Source: an uncultured Algibacter sp. (lineage in GTDB: Bacteria; Bacteroidota; Bacteroidia; Flavobacteriales; Flavobacteriaceae). From it: a stretch of 64,000 nucleotides of DNA. A program made the position numbers and the translations under genes. Positions 10,001-18,380 of the stretch are shown one piece after another. The stretch covers positions 62,001 through 126,000 of the forward strand of contig NZ_CANKXG010000010.1 of assembly GCF_947487575.1 (NCBI RefSeq), in the 5' to 3' direction. Position 1 is the stretch's first letter. Every line of letters begins with the position of its first letter. The notes under the pieces were generated by a model that saw nothing but the letters and a program-made list of their open reading frames with translations, made no database searches and was not told the origin of the DNA.

Positions 10001-10411
10001 GTAAATAATATAGCAGAACGATTAAGTTTATATACACAATTAAACAGCTTGAAAACCGAAGAAGAATTATATACTTTTGAAACAGAACTAATTGACCGTT
10101 TTGGAGAATTACCAAAACAAGTGACCGATTTGTTAAATAGTGTCCAAATAAAGTGGTTAGCCACTAAAATTGGTTTTGAAAAAATCATAATGAAACAAGG
10201 AAAGCTAATCGGTTATTTTATTAACGACCAGCAAAGTAGTTTTTACCAGAGCCCAAGTTTTACTAAAGTGCTGCAATTTGTACAAAAAAATTCAAGTATT
10301 TGTAAGATGAAGGAAAAACAAACTCGAAATGGTTTACGTTTAATGCTAACATTTGAAAACATAAAAACTGTAAAACAAGCTTTAGCGGTATTAAAACCTA
10401 TTGTGGCTTGA
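7052..10411 (+). CDS. mfd: Transcription-repair coupling factor (GTG start)
   Basis: RID/CarD-like domain ([19 protein letters not shown]), helicase motifs ([39 protein letters not shown]), TRCF C-terminus. Confidence 0.96.
   Translation: [1119 protein letters not shown]
7997..8024 (+). repeat. Short dispersed-repeat fragment embedded in frame in mfd
   Basis: tgtcattcagagcaaagcgaagaatctc encodes CHSEQSEES within mfd. Confidence 0.6.
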
Positions 10412-10445
10412 TTATTGATTTTTAATTAAAGAATAAATTAAATAA

Positions 10446-11774
10446 ATGAAACGCTTATTTTTCACTGTACTTTTGCTTCCTAGTTTGCTTTTAGCACAAC
10501 ATACAATAAAAGGCACTTTTTCTCCAGCGAAAGAGTACAATTTTGCATTATTATATAAAGTGAATCCTACCATGTCGGACTATGTTACAAATGCTGAAAT
10601 TGGAGAGGATGGGAGTTTCGAATTTAAATTAGATTCAACCAATACAAAGGGCACGTATCGTTTAGTATACGCTGTGCCCCAAGAAGATTATAATTTTGAT
10701 ATTATTTATAACGGCAAAGAAGATATTGAACTAGTATTTAATTCGGAAACGGGTGTAGAATTTAAAAAATCTAATGAAAATAAATTATTGGCATCTTATA
10801 CCAATAGTATGTCTATGGTAACCCAAAGTATTGGTAATTATTTTAGTCAAGAAAGTAAAGATACCATGGCTTTGAAAGCTATTTTTAAAACACAGAAAGA
10901 AACACAAGAAAGTTTTGAGAAATTAGCTAAAAACACAAGAGCACTAGCTTTTATAAAAGCCAATAAGCCCTATATTCCAAAAAAGATTGTAGATGTAAAT
11001 ACCTATATCAATTATTTAAAAAAGCATTATTTTGATTATGTTGATTTTAATGATTCTATACTTCAAAGTTCTAATTTTTTAGAGGAGCGTATGCTTAATT
11101 ATGTTTTTGGAATGTCTTCAGGTTCTAAGGATGAATTAGAAAATTATAAAGAAAACATTGATGTGGTTTATAGCCAGATGAAAATGGCTCCAGAAGAGGT
11201 TCAGCGTATTTTATTATTCGATTTATGGCAACAGATGGCCGATTTAAAACATGAGTCTGTGTCAAATTATATTGCCGAGAATTACTTAATGGATGTGGCA
11301 GTTAATCTTAACGACCAAGAACTTTTACAGTCATTAATATTGTATCAAAACCTTTCAAAAGGGACTGTTGCCCCCGATTTTGATGTTGAAATAAAAGAAA
11401 AAGACAAAGTAATAACAAAGAAGTTAACCGAATTAAAAGGTGCTGAAAATTATGTTATTGTTTTTTGGAGTAGCACATGTTCACATTGTTTGGATGAGGT
11501 ACCGCAGTTACAAAAGTTTGTAAATTCTTTAGAAGAAAACAAAGTACAAGTTGTAGCTATTGGTTTAGAAGATGAACCATATGGCTGGAAAAATTTAACC
11601 TATGACTACCCAGAATTTATTCATGTTTATGGGGAGGGAAAATGGGATAATGAAATAGGAGATGCATACGGTGTTACTTCTACACCAACCTATTTTGTGT
11701 TAGACAAAGACAAGAAAATCGTTGTAAAACCTTTGGACTTTGATGTGTTGAAGGAGTACTTTGAAACGAAATAA
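10446..11774 (+). CDS. TlpA-like thioredoxin-family lipid-anchored/secreted protein
   Basis: Signal peptide; thioredoxin fold with VIVFWSSTCSHCLDEVPQL (CxxC) and cis-Pro region TSTPTYFVLD. Confidence 0.85.
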   Translation: MKRLFFTVLLLPSLLLAQHTIKGTFSPAKEYNFALLYKVNPTMSDYVTNAEIGEDGSFEFKLDSTNTKGTYRLVYAVPQEDYNFDIIYNGKEDIELVFNSETGVEFKKSNENKLLASYTNSMSMVTQSIGNYFSQESKDTMALKAIFKTQKETQESFEKLAKNTRALAFIKANKPYIPKKIVDVNTYINYLKKHYFDYVDFNDSILQSSNFLEERMLNYVFGMSSGSKDELENYKENIDVVYSQMKMAPEEVQRILLFDLWQQMADLKHESVSNYIAENYLMDVAVNLNDQELLQSLILYQNLSKGTVAPDFDVEIKEKDKVITKKLTELKGAENYVIVFWSSTCSHCLDEVPQLQKFVNSLEENKVQVVAIGLEDEPYGWKNLTYDYPEFIHVYGEGKWDNEIGDAYGVTSTPTYFVLDKDKKIVVKPLDFDVLKEYFETK

Positions 11775-11781
11775 TATGCCA

Positions 11782-12141
11782 TTAGAAGTGATAAAAAGCA
11801 TTTTCTAAATGCTCGATATTAAAACCTTTACCTTCTTTTACAATAGCTATAATATCAAAGCGCACTTCAACATTTAAATCGTTTACTGTTACATATTCAT
11901 CAACAGCTTTAACTAAGCGTTGAATCTGTTTTGGTTTTACAAAATCTTGTGGGTCTCCAAAATCGGTAGTCGAGCGTGTTTTTACTTCAACAATAGCAAG
12001 AATATCTCCTTTTTGAGCTATAATATCAACTTCTGCTTTTTCGAAACGGTAGTTTCGTTCTACAATTTCATAGTTGTTTTTCAGAAGAAAATCTACTGCT
12101 AATTGTTCACCTTTTTTACCTAGCTCGTTGTGTTGTGCCAT
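11782..12141 (-). CDS. YraN/UPF0102 family endonuclease-like protein
   Basis: GKKGEQLAVDFLLKNNYEIVERNYRFEKAEVDIIAQKGDILAIVEVKTRS. Confidence 0.9.
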   Translation of the reverse strand: MAQHNELGKKGEQLAVDFLLKNNYEIVERNYRFEKAEVDIIAQKGDILAIVEVKTRSTTDFGDPQDFVKPKQIQRLVKAVDEYVTVNDLNVEVRFDIIAIVKEGKGFNIEHLENAFYHF

Positions 12142-12203
12142 TTTACAATATTATGATTTTTTGTCCTTCAGAAGGAGGGACGGCATTGTTGATTGTATTA
12201 ACG

Positions 12204-13418
12204 TTATTCGATATGCGTTACTTCTAGTCCATAAAAAGAGTTTCCTTTTTCAACTATGCGATTGAAATGTGGGATTGAATAATCCCAGATATGGATTATT
12301 GGTGTTTCAATCTTTATTTCAGTAAGTTCTTCTCGATTTAGTTCACTTAAGATTTTATTGAATTTTATTTTTGATTTTTCTTCTCTTACTTCTTGATATA
12401 CTGAATTGATTATGGCGTTCATTTCTAAGAAACTAAAATAATTAGATTCTAAATCATAAAGGTTTAAAAGGGTGTTATTATCTTCAATCCAAGGTTTGAT
12501 AAGGTTTTTCAAATGATTAGTTTCAACAATCGTATCATTAAAATAAATGGTATTATTTTTTAATAGGATTAATTTTATGTTTGGTTTTTCATTGTTTAAA
12601 TCTGAATAATATAATAGAGGCGGTGGAGGTGGTGTCTGATATTTATTAGCTGAAGTATTACTGTGATAATTGTCATTTTCTCTAAATGGAGGAAGTCTTT
12701 TTGTTAACTTTTCATATTTGTAATACAAACCAAGTGAATCATTATATTTCAACAGGATATTATTAATAAGACATATTTTTAGTTGATTGATTTTCTTATG
12801 TTCGAAAAATATGTCTTCAATGTATTTCATTGGAGTTGACTTATCTGCAAATAAATAGGTTGAATAGAAGGGGATTAATTCATGCCTTTCAGAAGCTCTT
12901 TCGTTATTTATGAATGCAGGTAAATCGTTTATTTCAGCATATTTATCATTCAACTGTAAACTGAATTTATTATTGTCCGTACGTTTTCCAAATAATATAT
13001 AATACCTTGAATCTTTATAATTTAGATTATCGAATTTAAAGTAATCTGAATTTAGTTTAGGTACCTCAATTTCGGTTATAGGTTTGTCATATAACCAGTT
13101 ATATATACTATCATTATTATCTCTTACATAAAACGAATTGTGTAATAAAAGAGTGTCTTTAATGATATTAGTTTTGATAGCCCAGTTATTGAATAAAAAC
13201 TGATTGTTTTCAATTTTTAAAGAAAACTTATGTGAATGATTAAAACTCCAATAATTAAATTTAATAGAATTATTTTCAATATGAAAATGGGATGGAGTTT
13301 CTTGTTCATTGTTATTTGATTGGAATATATCAAGTGACCATTTGCCGTTATATTTTTCTTTGTTGTCACAAGAAATAAGACAGAAAATTAAAATAAAAAA
13401 GAGAAGAATACTTTTCAT
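12204..13418 (-). CDS. Hypothetical lipoprotein
   Basis: Lipobox-like signal MKSILLFFILIFCLISCDNKEKYNGKW; no family recognised. Confidence 0.6.
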   Translation of the reverse strand: MKSILLFFILIFCLISCDNKEKYNGKWSLDIFQSNNNEQETPSHFHIENNSIKFNYWSFNHSHKFSLKIENNQFLFNNWAIKTNIIKDTLLLHNSFYVRDNNDSIYNWLYDKPITEIEVPKLNSDYFKFDNLNYKDSRYYILFGKRTDNNKFSLQLNDKYAEINDLPAFINNERASERHELIPFYSTYLFADKSTPMKYIEDIFFEHKKINQLKICLINNILLKYNDSLGLYYKYEKLTKRLPPFRENDNYHSNTSANKYQTPPPPPLLYYSDLNNEKPNIKLILLKNNTIYFNDTIVETNHLKNLIKPWIEDNNTLLNLYDLESNYFSFLEMNAIINSVYQEVREEKSKIKFNKILSELNREELTEIKIETPIIHIWDYSIPHFNRIVEKGNSFYGLEVTHIE

Positions 13419-13462
13419 AATGGCTAGTGTTTAAGATTATAGCCACAATAAAGATACTAAAG

Positions 13463-14674
13463 TTACCCCCTAAACAAAAAGAAATCGTCTTTCATGTGTT
13501 CAATTTTACCGTCTTCATTGGTAATAATATAATCAATAGCTTGAGACGTGAAATCTTCACCTTTTTCAGTTAATGATACAATGTTTTTATTAAATTGAAT
13601 CATATTGTTTTTTAAAGCTAAATCTAAAACGGTTTTTGAACGTACTTTTTGCCAATTAATGTGTTCGTTGAGGTGGTTTACATGACGTTCACGTTCTTCG
13701 GTATGGTTTTTTAAATGAAGCAAAAACGTTAATAGTGAGACTTCTGTACGTTGTTGTTTTTCACGATACATAACAGCAATAACGCCTTTATTTGGCGCAA
13801 ATAAATACACGCTTAAGAACAATAATCCTAACATAGTTGTGATTGATCCAGCAATGGAAGCATCCAACCAATGAGCTAACCAATACCCAGAAATAGCACT
13901 AAATATTCCAAAACTTATGGAATATATAAGCATGCGTTTTAAATCATTAGTTAATAAATAGGCTGTTGCAGCAGGTGCAATCATTAAGGCGACTACCAAA
14001 ATAGCACCAACAGCATCAAAAGCACCCACGGTGGTTATGGATGACACAGACATTAGTCCGTAATGAATAACTGTAGGCGAAAATCCTAAAGATGCAGCTA
14101 AACCAGCATCAAAGGTGCTTACTTTTAATTCTTTAAAGAATGCTATTAATAAACCTACGGTAATAATTAAAATACTTCCAATAATCCATAATGATTTTGG
14201 TCCTACATCAATGCCCGAAATGATAAGTCTATCAAAAGGTGCAAACGCTAATTCGCCTAATAAAACAGCATCAACATCTAAATGAACATCATTAGCATTT
14301 TTGGCTATCATAATCACTCCAATACTAAATAGAATTGGGAACACCAGTCCAATGGCGGTATCTTCTTTTACTAAGCCTGTTTTTTGAATATATTCTACTA
14401 AAACAACTGTAATAATTCCTGTAATTGCAGCCAAAAAAATAAGTAAAGGAGAATTTAAATCCTGAGTGATAAAAAAGCCAATAACAATACCGGGTAAAAT
14501 AGAATGGCTAATGGCATCACTAATCATCGCCATTTTTCTGAGCACCAAAAACGTCCCCGGAATAGCACAAGCTATAGCAACCAAACTCGCAATAAGCTGT
14601 ATTTCTATTTGTGCATTACTCATTGTTTTCGTTTTGTTGGTTGTACAAATTGGATGCGGTTTTAAAGCCTTCAT
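13463..14674 (-). CDS. Metal ABC transporter permease (ABC-3 family; Mn/Zn/Fe) with C-terminal helical extension
   Basis: GTFLVLRKMAMISDAISHSILPGIVIGF, LASLGFSPTVIHYGLMSVSSITTVGAFDAVGAILVVALMIAPAATAYLL. The true start is probably the internal Met (MSNAQIEIQLIAS). Confidence 0.9.
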   Translation of the reverse strand: MKALKPHPICTTNKTKTMSNAQIEIQLIASLVAIACAIPGTFLVLRKMAMISDAISHSILPGIVIGFFITQDLNSPLLIFLAAITGIITVVLVEYIQKTGLVKEDTAIGLVFPILFSIGVIMIAKNANDVHLDVDAVLLGELAFAPFDRLIISGIDVGPKSLWIIGSILIITVGLLIAFFKELKVSTFDAGLAASLGFSPTVIHYGLMSVSSITTVGAFDAVGAILVVALMIAPAATAYLLTNDLKRMLIYSISFGIFSAISGYWLAHWLDASIAGSITTMLGLLFLSVYLFAPNKGVIAVMYREKQQRTEVSLLTFLLHLKNHTEERERHVNHLNEHINWQKVRSKTVLDLALKNNMIQFNKNIVSLTEKGEDFTSQAIDYIITNEDGKIEHMKDDFFLFRG

Positions 14675-15650
14675 CAGTTAAACTCCACATGGCACCATCT
14701 AGTTTTACATAATTTTTTTGAACTAATTTTTGCAAAGTTGTTTTTGTATAACCTTGAAAATTATTTAAGATTTTAATGGCATGAGGATGTGATATGTTTT
14801 CGTGAGTTTCTGCAATATGAAACATAAACGAAAGTGTTTTTTGCAGTTTTAAATCACGGCGGTTTTTTATAAAACGGATTTGTTTAAACAATAAACCGCG
14901 ACTTGGGGAAAAAATAAAAGAAAAAATAACAAAAACACCTGCAACAATAACAATGACTGGCCCTGTAGATAAATTATTTTGACTGGCACTTATTGCTGTG
15001 CCAAAAACGCCTGAAAATGCCCCAAAAATAGCTGCTAAAAAGACCATAACAGATAAGCTATTTGTCCATTGTCTTGCCGCTGCTGCCGGTGCTAATAACA
15101 TGGCACTCATTAAAACTACGCCTACAGTTTGTAAACCTAAAACAATGGCTAATACAATAAATGATGTGATTAAAATATCAATAAACTTGGTATTGAAACC
15201 TAGTGTTTTGGTATAATCTGCATCAAAAAGCAGAATTTTAAATTCTTTCCAAAATAAAAGCAATACAAATAAACAAGCTCCTGTTACGATGGCCATCATC
15301 CAAACATCACTTTCTACTAATGTTGCTGCTTGTCCGAATAAATATTTATCCAATCCTGCTTGATTAGCATTGGGTTGTTTTTGAATGAATGTGAGTAATA
15401 ACATACCAAATCCAAAAAATAAGGATAGAATTAAACCTAAAGCGGTATCTGATTTTAAATGGGTTTTTTTAATGATACCTCTAATCCAAAAGGTGCCTAT
15501 GAGTCCGCTAACCAACGCACCTAATAACAATACATTACTGTTTTTTGCTCCAGTAATTAAAAAGGCAATAGCTATTCCGGGTAATGCTGCATGAGAAATG
15601 GCATCACCCAAAAGGCTTTGTTTTCTTAATACAGCGAAACTACCTAGCAT
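14616..15650 (-). CDS. Metal ABC transporter permease (ABC-3 family); conserved frame extends upstream of the called Met to about 15744
   Basis: MLGSFAVLRKQSLLGDAISHAALPGIAIAF; upstream in-frame codons read [37 protein letters not shown] with no ATG/GTG/TTG. Confidence 0.88.
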   Translation of the reverse strand: MLGSFAVLRKQSLLGDAISHAALPGIAIAFLITGAKNSNVLLLGALVSGLIGTFWIRGIIKKTHLKSDTALGLILSLFFGFGMLLLTFIQKQPNANQAGLDKYLFGQAATLVESDVWMMAIVTGACLFVLLLFWKEFKILLFDADYTKTLGFNTKFIDILITSFIVLAIVLGLQTVGVVLMSAMLLAPAAAARQWTNSLSVMVFLAAIFGAFSGVFGTAISASQNNLSTGPVIVIVAGVFVIFSFIFSPSRGLLFKQIRFIKNRRDLKLQKTLSFMFHIAETHENISHPHAIKILNNFQGYTKTTLQKLVQKNYVKLDGAMWSLTDEGFKTASNLYNQQNENNE

Positions 15651-15747
15651 ACCCGTTACTGCACCTAGTATGGCAGTTCCTAAAGTAATGGTTCTTAGGG
15701 TGTAGTCTGTAAAAACTAGTTTTATGTATTCTGATATATCGATATTA

Positions 15748-16287
15748 TTAAAGTTTATTAATTATCTCATCGGTTGTTTTAACTTCTACCTTGCCTTTTG
15801 TGGGAATCATATTTTTCCAAACCCAATTATAGTGGTCAATTACTTCTTTAGCTTTTAAAGAAGGTCTTTCGCCTGTTGTGTGTCCATCTTTTACAACTGT
15901 AATGTTGTAGTCTTTAGTTAATGCTGATTGTACTGTAGATTCAACACAGAAATCTGTTGCACAACCCGTAATTATTAATTCCGATACTTGTAATTTATTT
16001 AGTTTTGATTGCAGTTTTGATTTGTAAAAAACATCATTAGCATATTTATCAATTAGAATATCGTTTTGTTTTACCATTAAATCATTTAAGTTTTCCCATT
16101 CAATAGATTCTTTTTCAAATTCTCCAGTTCCAGTTCCATCATGTTGAATATAGATTACAGGTAAGTTTTTAGCGCGAAATACGGCAGCAATTTTATTTAT
16201 TCTTTGGATTATACCATTTGTGTCATATCTCGGAGTCTTAGATGTAAAAGACCCTTTTTGCATATCGATTACCAAAAGTGCTTTCAT
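15748..16287 (-). CDS. Isochorismatase/nicotinamidase-family cysteine hydrolase
   Basis: [14 protein letters not shown]..., [36 protein letters not shown]. Confidence 0.9.
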   Translation of the reverse strand: MKALLVIDMQKGSFTSKTPRYDTNGIIQRINKIAAVFRAKNLPVIYIQHDGTGTGEFEKESIEWENLNDLMVKQNDILIDKYANDVFYKSKLQSKLNKLQVSELIITGCATDFCVESTVQSALTKDYNITVVKDGHTTGERPSLKAKEVIDHYNWVWKNMIPTKGKVEVKTTDEIINKL

Positions 16288-17063
16288 TCCTGTATACTTA
16301 CTTTATAGTTAATACCATAAGTCTTTGTTAAGTTATCATCATTAAAAATATCTTTAACAGGGCCAGTAGCAATCTTTTTCACGTTTAGAAAGGTTACCCA
16401 ATCAAAATATTCTGGAACGGTTTGTAAATCGTGGTGTACTACGATTACTGTTTTTCCTGCTTTGCGCAACTCTTTTAAAATATTGATTATGGCGATTTCG
16501 GTTGTGGCATCTACACCTTGAAAAGGCTCATCCATAAAATAAATAGAAGCGTTTTGAACCAAAGCTCTAGCTAAGAAAATGCGTTGTTGTTGTCCGCCTG
16601 AGAGCTGACTTATTTGTCGGTTTTTAAAGGGTAACATGCCAACTTTTTCAAGTGCTTCAAGAGCTGCTTTTTTTTCTTTTTGCCCAGGGCGTTTTATCCA
16701 GCCTAAACTTCCGTAAGTGCCCATTTTTACAACGTCTAAGGCTGTAGTTGGGAAATCCCAATCTACACTTCCTTTTTGTGGTACGTATGCTACTATTTGG
16801 CGCTGTTTTTCGTAGGGTTTGCCAAAAATTTCTACGCTTCCGGCAATAGGATTTAAAATACCTAAAATAGATTTGATTAATGTTGATTTACCTGCGCCAT
16901 TAGGTCCTACAATAGCCATAAGGACGCCTTCTGGAATTTCTAAATCGATATCCCAGAGTACGGGTTTATAGTTATAGGCTACAGTTAAATCGTCTACTTT
17001 TACGGCAATAGCACCTATGGAGTCAGGTGTCTCTTTTTGTTTATTATTTGTGTTTTTTGCCAT
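16284..17063 (-). CDS. Metal ABC transporter ATP-binding protein
   Basis: Walker [13 protein letters not shown], signature [15 protein letters not shown], Walker [10 protein letters not shown]. Confidence 0.95.
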   Translation of the reverse strand: MAKNTNNKQKETPDSIGAIAVKVDDLTVAYNYKPVLWDIDLEIPEGVLMAIVGPNGAGKSTLIKSILGILNPIAGSVEIFGKPYEKQRQIVAYVPQKGSVDWDFPTTALDVVKMGTYGSLGWIKRPGQKEKKAALEALEKVGMLPFKNRQISQLSGGQQQRIFLARALVQNASIYFMDEPFQGVDATTEIAIINILKELRKAGKTVIVVHHDLQTVPEYFDWVTFLNVKKIATGPVKDIFNDDNLTKTYGINYKVSIQE

Positions 17064-17365
17064 ATTGACTTTTATTTTATTTGTTCATTTTGCGTTGATA
17101 CAAAACGAACCAAAAAATCATATCAATCTGATGAAATTGCTAAAGCACCATTCGCTTTCGAAACTTCATGCTTGATGCTGCGCATCGCAGTTTTGTTTCT
17201 TCGCTCATTATTTCTGCAGATTGATGATTCCGATTGTATCGGAATTTGGGTGTTGACTTTCTATTTATTTCTTTGTTTAATCAAATTTACTTTTAATTTT
17301 CTTAACTCTTAATTATCAAATTCATTCCAGGTTCGTTGAACGAGAACTTACTATAGCTGATAATC

Positions 17366-17435
17366 TAGCCCTGATAGAAGCGGCATCCTTTTTTGTTTTT
17401 CTCAAAAAAGATACAGCGGATAGCAGGAAATAGCT
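17366..17435. repeat. Palindromic repeat element (related family) inside the metal-transporter operon
   Basis: tagccctgatagaagcggcatccttttttgtttttctcaaaaaagatacagcggatagcaggaaatagctt: core stem CTTTTTTG/CAAAAAAG; 'gatagaagcggcatcctttt' is shared with the copy at 44980. Confidence 0.65.
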
Positions 17436-17445
17436 TCAAATAATT

Positions 17446-18351
17446 TTACTTTAAAGCATTTACAATGGTATTCACATTGTATTCGAACATACCTATGTAT
17501 GTGCCTTCGATAGTTCCTGCATTTCCAAGCGCATCAGAATATAATGAGCCACCTATGATGACGTTGTGGCCTTTTGAATTTACAGCCGCCTGCAACGCTT
17601 CTATGGTACGTTTTGGTACTGAACTTTCTATAAAAATAGCTTTTACTTTCTTTTCTATGATAAAAGCAGATAGTTTTTGAACATCTTGAACGCCTGCTTC
17701 GGTTGCTGTTGAAAGGCCTTGCAGACCAACAACTTCAAAATTGAATGCTTTTCCGAAATAGTTAAAGGCATCGTGTGCTGTTACTAATATGCGTTGTTCT
17801 TTTGGGAGTGTTTCTATGGTTGCTGTTAATTTTGTTTTTAAGCTTTCTAGTTGTTTTGTATAGGCTGCTCCATTGGCTTCGAAAACGGCTTTGTGTTCTG
17901 GAATGGCTTCTGAAAGTTTTTTGGTTACAAACTGTGTGGCTTGCATCCAATAATCAATATTGAACCAAATATGTGGATCGTAATTTGATGCGAAATAGTC
18001 AGAGCCTATTAGTGTGTTTTTGTCTAAAGCATCTCCAATGGCAATGGTTTTTATGTTTTTCATTTTTTCGAAAACTTCAACCAATTTGCCTTCTAGATGT
18101 AGACCATTATAAAAAATAATATCTGCGCTTGATAGCTTGGTTACATCGCCTTCGCTAGCTTTATATAAATGCGGGTCTACACCACTTCCCATTAACCCTT
18201 GTAAATTGATGTGTTCGCTACCAATGTTTTTTACCAAATCGGTTATCATTGAGGTTGTGGTAACTATGTTAAGTTTTCCGTTGGTTTGTTTTTCGTTTTT
18301 GCAACTAAAAATTGCTATTGCAATAGTAAATATTAGTATTATCTTTTTCAT
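17446..18351 (-). CDS. Metal ABC transporter substrate-binding lipoprotein (ZnuA/MntA/TroA-like)
   Basis: Lipobox FSCKNEK; GSGVDPHLYKASEGDVTKLSSADIIFYNGLHLEGKL; VTAHDAFNYFGKAF. Confidence 0.94.
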   Translation of the reverse strand: MKKIILIFTIAIAIFSCKNEKQTNGKLNIVTTTSMITDLVKNIGSEHINLQGLMGSGVDPHLYKASEGDVTKLSSADIIFYNGLHLEGKLVEVFEKMKNIKTIAIGDALDKNTLIGSDYFASNYDPHIWFNIDYWMQATQFVTKKLSEAIPEHKAVFEANGAAYTKQLESLKTKLTATIETLPKEQRILVTAHDAFNYFGKAFNFEVVGLQGLSTATEAGVQDVQKLSAFIIEKKVKAIFIESSVPKRTIEALQAAVNSKGHNVIIGGSLYSDALGNAGTIEGTYIGMFEYNVNTIVNALK

Positions 18352-18380
18352 GTTTAATTAATTACTCATAAAGGTTAAAT

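Noticed and set aside
17037-17312. 91-aa plus-strand ORF in the metal-transporter operon gap
   Set aside because: Runs through palindromic repeats, hydrophobic/Cys-rich low-complexity translation, antisense overlap with the ATPase start; no coding support.
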